Assembly (NCBI RefSeq): GCF_002245895.1 | Contig: NZ_NPJZ01000001.1 | Span: 2,392,501-2,456,500, forward strand | Source of the DNA: Rhodococcus sp. OK302 | GTDB lineage: Bacteria > Actinomycetota > Actinomycetes > Mycobacteriales > Mycobacteriaceae | DNA: 64,000 nucleotides | Direction: 5' to 3' | Part shown: positions 1 to 6,974 of the stretch, one piece after another | Layout of the letters: every line of letters starts with the position of its first letter | How positions within the stretch are numbered: the first letter of the stretch is position 1 | The notes under the pieces: model-generated | Database searches by the model: none | The model's input: only the letters and a program-made list of their open reading frames with translations | Told to the model about the DNA's origin: nothing | Translations under genes and position numbers: made by a program

Positions 1-227
1 TCATCCATGCGAACCCCGAAACAACCGGAGTTCAGGGCTCGTCGAACGTCACCAACGGCTGCATCAACCTCTCCATGTCCGACGCCCAGGAGTACTTCGG
101 AACCGCCCTGTATGGCGATCCAGTCGAGGTGACGGGAACGTCGATCGCGCTCTCGGCCGCCGACGGCGATATCTACGACTGGGCGATCGATCTCCCCACC
201 TGGAAGTCGATGTCCGCGCTCGCCTGA
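1..227 (+). CDS. L,D-transpeptidase (YkuD domain), C-terminal 74 residues, 5' truncated by window
   Basis: The open frame enters from the left edge (frame starting at base 3) and stops at TGA 225-227. The visible end contains [10 protein letters not shown], which matches the YkuD active-site signature (S/T-x-G-C-x-N) with its nucleophilic cysteine, followed by the usual short tail with a tryptophan-rich end ([13 protein letters not shown]). The family forms 3-3 crosslinks in peptidoglycan outside the membrane and is abundant in Mycobacteriales. The N-terminal signal peptide or lipobox and Ig-like domains expected of the family lie outside the window, so the subclass cannot be assigned. Confidence 0.85.
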   Translation, partial: IHANPETTGVQGSSNVTNGCINLSMSDAQEYFGTALYGDPVEVTGTSIALSAADGDIYDWAIDLPTWKSMSALA

Positions 228-361
228 AGCGTGCGTCCAATTCTTTCCTGACGGAACCGTCGCAGTCTTCCATGCGTCTACTGAAGGTAGATGCCGATGG
301 AATCGGTAGAAATACACGTCGCATGGCCGGTGTGGACAAATAGGCGAAAACGGGGATTGTC

Positions 362-1900
362 GTGGGGTTTCCAGATATCACTGAGGTATTCCAGAACCTT
401 GTTGTGGGGGCGGCGAATTCGTTTGTATCGACCACTGTGACGTTGCAATCGGCTACCGACGATAGTGAGCGCTTCACGCCCGAAGTGACCGAAGCAGCCA
501 AGCTCGGTCAAGATGAACGCGATGAAGCCTGGCGTGTCCGTGATGCGTTGACACCTCAGGTGTCTGCTTTGGAATACAGCGAGCACTCGATCATCGACGA
601 TGATCCATTCGACGCGATGTCCCACGCGGAGATATTTGAACGCGTCAGCCGTATGGATCCGGGCACTCTGGACGCCATCGGAGGTTCGTGGACTGCAATT
701 GCGGGGAGAACCGAAGCCGGGGTCAACCAGTTTCAACATGCAATCAGCACGGCAATCGGTGACGGTTGGCAAGGGCAGGGCGGCTCGGCTGCTTTGGCGG
801 CTGTTCTTGCGTATGCCGAGAATGGAAATCAACTGAAAACGCGGGTTCAGCTGATTTCGAACAAGGTCAGCGAAGCTCGAATTGTCTTGGACGAGGTTAA
901 ACGGTCGATACCTGAACCCGATGGCGCCAGTATTACCGAGAGATTCATCAGTGCAATTCCCGGTGCAACGCGGAATCAAGCTCAGTACGAAGCCGAGGAA
1001 GCAGAACGGCGAGCCAGGCAGGTGATGAAGGACGTTTACCTGCCGAACATGAGGCGAGCCGACGACCAAGTGCCGATTCTCCCAGCGGCGTTCAATCCGA
1101 TCACCGGCGACGGGGGAGTCAACGGATATCCGGGTAGCGGATCCGGAGGCTCGGGTGGGGGATCGAATGCGTACTCGTTACCCACCGGAAAGGCAGAAAA
1201 CGGAGACTTCCGCGATCAGGGTGGGTCGGGGCAGGGTGATGGCGGGTCGGGGCAGAGCGGTGCGGGGGAAGGTGCTGCAGCGCAGGGACGTTCAGGCGGA
1301 GCGTTCGCCGGTGGTCCGTCAACTGCGGATGGCAATGCATTCGACGGTGCGTCGCAAGGTGATTCGAATGCCGGTGGAACCTCTGGCGATGCTGATCGCG
1401 CTGGTGGCGCCAACTCGGATGGTGCGGCAGGCACAACAGCCGCGTCTGCCGGGGGGTCGAACCTGCTCGCCGGCGCAAATGCCGCGGGCGTAGGCGGTAC
1501 ACCACATTCGAATGCCTTCGGTGCCGGTGCCGGCGCATCTCCATCGGGCGGTGCTGGGTCAGGTTCACCGGGTGGTTCCGGGTTGGGCGCCGGCGGCGGC
1601 GCTTTCGGATCCGGAGGCGGTGGGGGTGCTCTCGCGGGCGGTGGACGCGGCGCTGTCGGCGGAATAGGCAGCAGCGGAATCGGACCCGGCGGCGGTGGAG
1701 TTGGCGGTAGCGGAACCGGCGGCGGCGCCAACGGACGCAGTCCGGCGATGGGTGGCATGGGCGGAATGGCCGGGGCGCGAGGTCAAGGCAAAGATGACGA
1801 CGACACCCACCAGACGCCCGGCTACTTGATCAACATCGACAATGGAAACACGTTGATCGGTGAACTGCCCATGGTCACGCCGTCAGTCCTCGGCCAATGA
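362..1900 (+). CDS. PPE/WXG100-like ESX (type VII) secretion substrate with glycine-rich C-terminus
   Basis: This 512-residue protein starts at GTG. Residues 1-230 are predicted mostly helical and carry a W-x-G turn (W136-Q-G138, followed by QGGSAA) between two helices, and a Y-x-x-x-E element at Y209-E213 (YEAEE). Both resemble the helix-turn-helix and YxxxD/E export signal of type VII secreted proteins. Residues about 245-475 are an extreme Gly/Ser/Ala-rich low-complexity region, ending in a short normal tail (DDDDTHQTPGYLINIDNGN). The gene overlaps the following espG-like gene by 4 bases, and EspG proteins are chaperones for PPE-type substrates, which supports the assignment. No signal peptide is visible. 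It is not a canonical PPE protein because the N-terminal Pro-Pro-Glu is missing, so 'PPE-like' is an inference from the motif and neighbour. Confidence 0.65.
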   Translation: MGFPDITEVFQNLVVGAANSFVSTTVTLQSATDDSERFTPEVTEAAKLGQDERDEAWRVRDALTPQVSALEYSEHSIIDDDPFDAMSHAEIFERVSRMDPGTLDAIGGSWTAIAGRTEAGVNQFQHAISTAIGDGWQGQGGSAALAAVLAYAENGNQLKTRVQLISNKVSEARIVLDEVKRSIPEPDGASITERFISAIPGATRNQAQYEAEEAERRARQVMKDVYLPNMRRADDQVPILPAAFNPITGDGGVNGYPGSGSGGSGGGSNAYSLPTGKAENGDFRDQGGSGQGDGGSGQSGAGEGAAAQGRSGGAFAGGPSTADGNAFDGASQGDSNAGGTSGDADRAGGANSDGAAGTTAASAGGSNLLAGANAAGVGGTPHSNAFGAGAGASPSGGAGSGSPGGSGLGAGGGAFGSGGGGGALAGGGRGAVGGIGSSGIGPGGGGVGGSGTGGGANGRSPAMGGMGGMAGARGQGKDDDDTHQTPGYLINIDNGNTLIGELPMVTPSVLGQ

Positions 1901-2649
1901 GTATGTCGCAGTGGCAATTCAGTGGACTCGAGTTTCAACTGCTCTGGGACGCAGTGGGTCGGGACAGGCTTCCGTATCCGCTGAGGTTTCGTCCACACGC
2001 AGAGACTATGACGGACCTTGTGCAACAGCGACAACACGCAAGTGAACGTCTCGCCGCCGTGTTGGACGAGCGTTTGCACCGAGCTCTCGAAGCCCTCGCG
2101 GAACCGACTGTGCGAGTGGAGGTGTGCGGACTGATCGGGCAGGACGTGACGCGAGGTCATGGCGTTGTGTTCGGAGGTATCGGCGTGCTGGCAGTCCAAT
2201 TGCCGGGCCGACAGATTGATATCGGTTCGGACGTGATCTTGTCGGTGGGGCGGGCGTCCGAATTACCACGGATGATCGTGGACGCAATCCCTCAGTGCGC
2301 AGCGGGAACCGGTCGTGGGATCTCGGTGAGACAACTGAGCAACGTTCCTGGCCACCGGGTAATGAATAGTGCGGGTGATCCGCGGGTGGCCGAAGAACTG
2401 AAGCGATTCTTCGGCCGCCCGCGAACCTCGGTCGGCGAAATTGCTACCTATCCGGGGATTGCCGTCGACACTCGTCCAGTCGACGACGGGATTGCTTTTC
2501 ACTGGTGTGACTACGCCTCGGACGGCAGGTACATCGTGGAGAACGGTGAAACGATCAGTGCCCGAGCAGCTTCGGGCGCAGATATTGTGGAGCAGATATC
2601 GAGCGGCATCGCTGAGGTGGCGAGGAGAGTCGTGCCGGTCAGGTGGTAG
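1897..2649 (+). CDS. EspG family ESX secretion-associated chaperone
   Basis: This 250-residue protein starts with ATG inside the stop of the PPE-like gene (ATGA overlap), indicating translational coupling. The N-terminus, W-x-F-x-x-L-E-F-x-x-L-W followed by GRDRLPYPLRF, is the characteristic opening of EspG proteins, and the length (about 250-290) fits the family. EspG binds the tip of PE/PPE heterodimers in the cytosol and hands them to a specific ESX translocase. There are no ESX core genes (eccB/C/D/E, mycP) nearby, so the pair must be served by a system encoded elsewhere. Its last 11 bases overlap the 3' end of the convergent SDR gene. Confidence 0.8.
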   Translation: MSMSQWQFSGLEFQLLWDAVGRDRLPYPLRFRPHAETMTDLVQQRQHASERLAAVLDERLHRALEALAEPTVRVEVCGLIGQDVTRGHGVVFGGIGVLAVQLPGRQIDIGSDVILSVGRASELPRMIVDAIPQCAAGTGRGISVRQLSNVPGHRVMNSAGDPRVAEELKRFFGRPRTSVGEIATYPGIAVDTRPVDDGIAFHWCDYASDGRYIVENGETISARAASGADIVEQISSGIAEVARRVVPVRW

Positions 2650-3388
2650 TGCGGTGGAAGCGTCCGGCACCTGCTTGGTCGCGGGGCCGAACCACAATTT
2701 GATCCAAGTTCACGTGTGACGGACGCGCCGCGACAAAGCCGATGATGTCGGCGATGTCCTGCGCGAGCAGGGGCGTGATGCCCTCGTACACCTTGTCGGC
2801 CTTCTCCTGGTCGCCTTCGAACCGGACCAGGGAGAATTCGGTTTCGACGGCGCCGGGAGCGATTTCGGTCAAACGAACCGGCTTGCCCAGCAGTTCGCCG
2901 CGCAAGGTCCGATGCAGTACTGCCTGAGCGTGCTTGGCGGTGGTGTATCCCGAACCGTTGTCGTACGCCTCCAGTGCAGCGATCGACGTGATGGTGACGA
3001 TCAGTCCGTCTCCGGATTCGATCAGCTTGGGCAGCAACGCTTTTGTGACGCGCAGTGTGCCCAGCACATTGGTTTCCCACATCCAGCGCCAGTCGTCGAG
3101 ATCTGCGTCCATGACCGTCGCGAGTCCCTTGGCGCCGCCCGCATTGTTGACCAGGACGTCCACCCTCGGCAGGACTGCGGCAAAAGCGTCGACGGAATCC
3201 TCGTCGGTGACGTCGAGTTCGAGGGCGGTGCCGCCGATCTCTTCGGCGATCTTTTCCAGCCGATCGAGGCGACGAGCCCCGATCACGACATGAAATCCAG
3301 CAGCAGCGAGCGTGCGGGCCGTCGCCTCACCGATACCGGAACTAGCTCCGGTGACAACAGCGACGCGGGCATCGGAAGAAAGGGTCAT
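2639..3388 (-). CDS. SDR family NAD(P)-dependent oxidoreductase
   Basis: This 249-residue classical short-chain dehydrogenase has the nucleotide-binding motif TGASSGIG at residues 14-21, LVNNAGG in the middle and the catalytic YTTAK tetrad element, preceded by a serine (TSIAAL). The YdfG/serine-3-dehydrogenase-like subgroup is plausible because of the 'PGAVETEF' loop, but the substrate is unknown. It starts at ATG 3388, only 15 bases after the stop of the sulfatase pseudogene and in the same direction. It was therefore probably the second gene of a sulfatase operon and may now depend on its own or IS-derived promoter activity. Confidence 0.85.
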   Translation of the reverse strand: MTLSSDARVAVVTGASSGIGEATARTLAAAGFHVVIGARRLDRLEKIAEEIGGTALELDVTDEDSVDAFAAVLPRVDVLVNNAGGAKGLATVMDADLDDWRWMWETNVLGTLRVTKALLPKLIESGDGLIVTITSIAALEAYDNGSGYTTAKHAQAVLHRTLRGELLGKPVRLTEIAPGAVETEFSLVRFEGDQEKADKVYEGITPLLAQDIADIIGFVAARPSHVNLDQIVVRPRDQAGAGRFHRTTT

Positions 3389-3403
3389 GACTCAATCGTA
3401 GAG

Positions 3404-5068
3404 CTAGTCGGCCGCATACTCTGCCTCTCGTTCGATGGATTCGATGTGACGTGCCGGAACTCGGACGGCACCGGGCGTGTAGGTGACGGCCCGGAGTGCA
3501 CCGCTGTATCGGAAGGCGCCACGGCGGGTTCGCAGGTCCCAGGACACCGGGCCACGAGCATCGACGCCAACCGAGATTCCGGTCCACGGAGCCATACCGA
3601 CGAGTTGTACCTGCTCGCTGAGTTGACCGGCAAAGGTGCCGTCGACACTCACGGCAAGATTCCAGCGCAATCGCGGTGCGACGGTCACCGCGACGTCGAT
3701 ACGAGTACTTCCGACGGCGAGGGGGCCGGTGTCGACGCTCTGGTAGACGCCGAATGCGTTGTAACCGAGATGGAGGTGGCCGTGTTCCACGTACAGGATG
3801 TATCCGCCTTGAGGATCGCCGTGAGCGACCACGACTCCGGCGTCGCCGTCTTGATATCCGTCGAGTTCGACGGTGATGTCGAAGTCTCGGAAGCTGATGA
3901 GGCGGGACGAGCGATAGCGCTCGAGGGTCGGTGTGCCCGCCAGGATTCGTACCGTATGCGAGAGTGCTGCTTCTTCCGGTCTGCGGACGGCTCCGACGCC
4001 ATTGCCCAACAACGGAAAGACGGTATTGGCCCAGGCCGAGTTGTCCCAGGCGTCGGCGAGTTCGCGGACCTTGCCGGGGAATTGCGAGGCGAGATCGTCG
4101 AGCTCGGTAGGGTCGGTGGTGACGTTGAAAAGCTGCCAGTTCGGCTCGTCGATGTTTTCGGGAGCGAGCGCCAGAAGCTTCCAACCGTCCTTGTAATACC
4201 CACGGTTGCCGGTCATTTCGGTGTACTGCTCCGTGTGCGTGCTCGCTGCGACCGGCGAACGCAGAATATCGGCGGCCGAGACGCCGTCGAACTCTTTGGC
4301 GGGCAACCCGTTACGCACGGTCGGAACCTCGATCCCGGCGAGGTCGAGGAGGGTTGGGGCAAGGTCGGTGACGTAGGCGAACTGGTTTCGAATACCGTTG
4401 CCGTCGGAAGTTGTATCGAGTCCGGCCGGCCAGGACAAGACGAAGGGCACTCGAACTCCACCGGCAAACGACTGGCCTTTGTAGAACCGGAACGGGGTGT
4501 TGGACGTCTGACCCCACCCACGCGGATAGTGGACACCCAATTGCGGGCCACCGATCAACGACTCGTCGTGGGGGACGTCGCCGACCCAGTCTGGATCTTG
4601 TACGTGCGCGAATTGAGCGAAGTAGCTTCGAGTTCCGTCGGATCCGCCCTCAGCGGTGCCGCCGTTGTCGGAAGTGAAGACGATGATGGTGTTATCCAAC
4701 TCGCCGAGTTCTTCGAGAGTCTCGACGATGCGGCCGACGCTCTGGTCGACCGAATCCACCATCCCGGCGTATACCTCCATGTAGCGGGCGAATCGTGACT
4801 GGTGCTCGGGCGTCAGTGAATCCCATTCGGGCACATCGAAACCGGGTTCGGAATTGCGCGGCGCTTGCTTGGTTTCTTCCGGGAAAAGCCCGGCCGCCAG
4901 TTGAGCGGCAAAGCGGGACTCGCGAATTCGGTCCCAGCCCTCGTTATAGCGCCCACGGTACTTGGCTTGGTCTTCGGGTTTGGCCTGCAACGGTCCGTGC
5001 ATGGCGACGTGAGCGAAGTAGCGGAAGAACGGTTTCTCGGCGTCGTGCGCTCGGAGGTCTTTGATCAA
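3404..5068 (-). pseudogene. Arylsulfatase (AtsA-type), 3' fragment
   Basis: The fragment encodes about 554 residues and begins within sulfatase sequence (IKDLRAHDAEKPFFRYFAHVAMHGPLQ). It keeps the metal-binding TSDNGG motif and the C-terminal beta-sandwich domain typical of large (about 780-residue) AtsA-type sulfatases. An apparent TTG start at 5068 is accidental: the frame stays open upstream to a stop near 5132 in IS sequence. The matching N-terminus lies on the far side of the IS at 6403-6654. The segment that should lie between them, holding the C-x-P-x-R formylglycine site and the G-K-W-H region, is absent from both pieces. The gene is therefore disrupted and deleted rather than simply interrupted, and cannot encode an active sulfatase. 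Confidence 0.85.
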
Positions 5069-5145
5069 TGATCTTTCGGTGCAAACCCGGTCGTTCAGGG
5101 CCGGGATAGCCGAACCTGTCGGTGGCTGCCGTTAGTGTCTCGGGT

Positions 5146-6288
5146 ATGGCTACGGGGGTGGTGAAGCGGGCCTACAAGTACCGCTTCTATCCGACGGACG
5201 GGCAAGCTGAGCAGCTTGCCCGCACGTTCGGGTGCACTCGGTATGTCTACAACCGGGCGCTCGCGGAGCGCTCGCAGGCGTGGCAGCAGGAGAAACGACG
5301 CGTCTCGTACGCGGACACGTCGAAAATGCTCACCGGCTGGAAACGCGAGCCGGACACGACGTGGTTGGCGGAGCCGTCGAAAGGTCCACTGCAGGAAGCC
5401 TTGCGACAGTTGCAGGGTGCGTTCGACAAGTTCTGGCGGAAGCAGACCCGGTATCCGACGTTCAAGAAAAAGGGTGTTTCGAAGGATTCGGCAACGTATT
5501 TTTCGAACTGCTTCACCTACCGGTGCGGTGTCATTCGGTTGGCGAAGCAGTCGGAGCCGTTGGACATCCGATGGTCGCGTCCGTTGCCAGACGGTGTGGT
5601 GCCTTCTCAGGTGACGGTGTCCCGTAATTCTCGTGGCCAGTACCATATTTCGATTCTCGTCGAGACCGAGATCGCCGCACTACCGCCGACGGAACAGACG
5701 GTGGGCGTCGATGCCGGAATCACGAGCCTGTTCACACTCTCGACGGGGGAGAAGATCGACAACCCGCGTCATGAGGCGAAGGATCGCGTCCGGTTGGCGA
5801 AAGCGCAACGGGCGCTGGCGAAAAAACAGAAGGGATCGGCTAACCGGGCGAAGGCCCGGTTGAAGGTCGCGAAAATCTATGGCCGCGTTGCTGATCGGCG
5901 ACGCGATCATCTGCACAAACTTTCCACTCGATTGGTGCGCGAAAACCAAGTGATCGCCATCGAGGATTTGGCTGTGCCGAACATGCTGAAGAACCGTAAT
6001 TTGTCGCGGGCGATTTCGGATGCGGCGTGGTCGGAGTTCCGGTCGATGCTCGACTACAAAGCCGATTGGTACGGACGGCAGGTAATCGCGATCGACCGGT
6101 TTTATCCGTCGTCGAAAACCTGCTCGGTATGTGGTGTCGTGGTCGAGTCGTTGCCGTTGGATGTTCGGGAGTGGACGTGCCGGTGCGGAGCCGTTCACGA
6201 TCGGGATGTCAATGCTGCGATCAATATTTTGGCCGTCGGACTGGCGGTGTCAGCCTGTGGAGATGGTGTGAGTCCTCTTCTCTCGTAA
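5146..6288 (+). CDS. tnpB: TnpB RNA-guided endonuclease (IS200/IS605 OrfB)
   Basis: This 380-residue protein from ATG 5146 (a GTG at 5122 would add eight residues) shows the full TnpB architecture. There is an N-terminal helix-turn-helix-like region (KYRFYPTDGQ, CTRYVYNRAL), then RuvC-I VGVDAG with D189, RuvC-II IAIEDL with E273, a four-cysteine zinc finger (C326-x2-C329 ... C345-x-C347) and RuvC-III DRDVNAA with D354. All three catalytic acids are present, so the nuclease appears intact. TnpB proteins are ancestors of Cas12, use an omega RNA made from the right end of the element, and cut DNA next to a target-adjacent motif, which helps the element persist. No tnpA is adjacent. Confidence 0.93.
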   Translation: MATGVVKRAYKYRFYPTDGQAEQLARTFGCTRYVYNRALAERSQAWQQEKRRVSYADTSKMLTGWKREPDTTWLAEPSKGPLQEALRQLQGAFDKFWRKQTRYPTFKKKGVSKDSATYFSNCFTYRCGVIRLAKQSEPLDIRWSRPLPDGVVPSQVTVSRNSRGQYHISILVETEIAALPPTEQTVGVDAGITSLFTLSTGEKIDNPRHEAKDRVRLAKAQRALAKKQKGSANRAKARLKVAKIYGRVADRRRDHLHKLSTRLVRENQVIAIEDLAVPNMLKNRNLSRAISDAAWSEFRSMLDYKADWYGRQVIAIDRFYPSSKTCSVCGVVVESLPLDVREWTCRCGAVHDRDVNAAINILAVGLAVSACGDGVSPLLS

Positions 6289-6372
6289 GCGAGGGGAGGC
6301 GACTGTCTGTGAAGCAGGAACCCTGGAATGTGAGTTTCAGGGGCAACTACGGGGTGTGAGCCCTGTGGGGAA
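6262..6372 (+). ncRNA. Candidate omega RNA (reRNA) scaffold at the IS right end
   Basis: TnpB guide RNAs derive from the 3' end of tnpB and the right end of the element. Here the end of tnpB and the following 80 bases form successive hairpins. One is built on CTCG-TAAG-CGAG with flanking CCTC/GAGG pairs (about 6273-6298). A second is an 8-bp stem CCCTGGAA / TTTCAGGG at 6321-6328 and 6335-6342. A G-rich stretch follows. The guide would be the bases immediately after the element's right end, reading into the sulfatase remnant near 6395-6420. The boundaries are inferred from family knowledge and not demonstrable by eye. Confidence 0.45.
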
Positions 6373-6402
6373 TCTCGGTCTGTTTACTGCCGAGAGGAAG
6401 TC

Positions 6403-6654
6403 AAAGTTGGTGAGCCGAACTCCTTGTGCTGCAAGCCGGTCCAGGGTCGGAGTTTCGATCTCGGAACCGAAGGGGCCGATATCGCTGTAACCCATGTCGT
6501 CGATCAAGATGACAACGATGTTGGGGGACGTCGGATGTGGTGTCGGCGTTTGTGGCCAGGATGGCGTCGAGTCCGCGGCGGTTCGGCCTACCCGGCCGCC
6601 GAACCCTTCGTAGCCGCGTGAATGTGGTGGGGGAGTGGGATCTGTGCCGGTCAT
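6403..6654 (-). pseudogene. Arylsulfatase, 5' fragment (84 residues before the IS)
   Basis: The fragment is read from ATG 6654; a TTG at 6666 is a weaker in-frame alternative. After a proline/glycine-rich N-terminus it contains [17 protein letters not shown], the first metal-binding Asp-Asp block of sulfatases, and then [19 protein letters not shown]. In intact relatives LTNF is followed within about ten residues by the C-x-P-x-R motif whose cysteine becomes formylglycine; here the frame runs into IS sequence and stops at 6337. Together with 3404-5068 it makes one broken gene. Its promoter region is shared with the divergent ROK regulator and the Cys leader ORF. Confidence 0.85.
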
Positions 6655-6724
6655 AGATGCACTCAAACACGCAAAAATCGGCGCGGCCAGAGTTCCGGTC
6701 AGGGTGATCGTTACCGCGCCCGAT

Positions 6725-6752
6725 TTGTGGAACTAGAGGAACCTGCTATTTT
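6725..6752 (+). promoter_or_regulatory. Candidate promoter for leaderless Cys leader ORF
   Basis: TTGTGG (6725-6730) and TATTTT (6747-6752) have a 16-base spacer. The -10-like element ends 7 bases before ATG 6760, so transcription could begin at or next to the start codon, giving a leaderless mRNA, which is common in Actinobacteria. No Shine-Dalgarno sequence lies at a normal distance from this ATG, which agrees. Confidence 0.45.
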
Positions 6753-6759
6753 TGGACCT

Positions 6760-6873
6760 ATGTCGACCGACAAGCCTGCCGCTTTGCGGGTCACCTATGT
6801 GACCGCTGCGTTGGGGTCGCGTCTGCCGCTGGCACGCGAACTGTGTTGTTGCCGCCGTTCTTTCTGCAGCTAA
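6760..6873 (+). CDS. Poly-cysteine leader peptide (37 aa), candidate cysteine-responsive attenuator
   Basis: The ORF ends in E-L-C-C-C-R-R-S-F-C-S, using codons TGT TGT TGC at 6844-6852 and a fourth Cys codon at 6865. Leaderless short ORFs with Cys-Cys-Cys tracts are known in mycobacteria as cysteine-sensing attenuators upstream of sulfur genes, and this one has the same features: a promoter placed for leaderless start, consecutive Cys codons near the end, and a downstream regulator gene 101 bases away. The stalled-ribosome site overlaps GCCGCCG (6851-6857), which is complementary to CGGCGGC at 6929-6935. A separate perfect hairpin lies at 6908-6923. It lies between a sulfatase gene and the ROK gene, fitting sulfur control. 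Function is inferred. Confidence 0.6.
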   Translation: MSTDKPAALRVTYVTAALGSRLPLARELCCCRRSFCS

Positions 6874-6907
6874 TTTCTGCGTCGTTCTCTCCGTCATTTT
6901 CCTGTGA

Positions 6908-6923
6908 CCAGCATGAATGCTGG
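6908..6923 (+). promoter_or_regulatory. Hairpin in the leader between Cys ORF and ROK gene
   Basis: CCAGCAT and ATGCTGG form a perfect inverted repeat, giving a 6-bp stem with a four-base loop. It is followed by CGGCGGC (6929-6935), which can pair with GCCGCCG inside the Cys codon tract (6851-6857). Ribosome position on the leader ORF could thus choose between structures. No T-run follows, so if it acts it is more likely through Rho or translation than as an intrinsic terminator. Confidence 0.4.
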
Positions 6924-6974
6924 CTTCCCGGCGGCCGAGATGTGCGCTTCTTCCACCTTCTGCAAGGGACAGCC

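Larger units (their letters stand above)
5069..6400 (+). mobile_element. TnpB-only IS200/IS605-superfamily element (approximate ends)
   Basis: The element sits inside the arylsulfatase gene and carries one ORF (tnpB) without a tnpA transposase, i.e. a non-autonomous IS1341-like organisation. It has no long terminal inverted repeats, as expected for the family. The left end holds a short hairpin around 5086-5106 (CCCGG...CCGGG), and the right end holds several hairpins including 6321-6342 and 6373-6395. The left junction is taken just after the last convincing sulfatase codon near 5065; the bases TTGAT at 5061-5065 could be a target-adjacent motif, as in other family members. The right junction is taken just before sulfatase codons resume at 6403. 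Exact ends need an empty-site comparison. Confidence 0.75.

Noticed and set aside
1216..1758. Proline-rich 180-codon minus-strand frame inside the glycine-rich region
   Set aside because: It is the exact antisense of Gly codons (GGN read as NCC), not a gene.
2912..4798. 628-codon plus-strand frame opposite the SDR and sulfatase genes
   Set aside because: The protein has no recognisable domains, while the minus strand encodes clear SDR and sulfatase motifs.
3404..5068. A functional shorter sulfatase starting at TTG 5068
   Set aside because: It would lack the formylglycine motif and the first metal-binding block, both essential, and the matching N-terminus is present beyond the IS.
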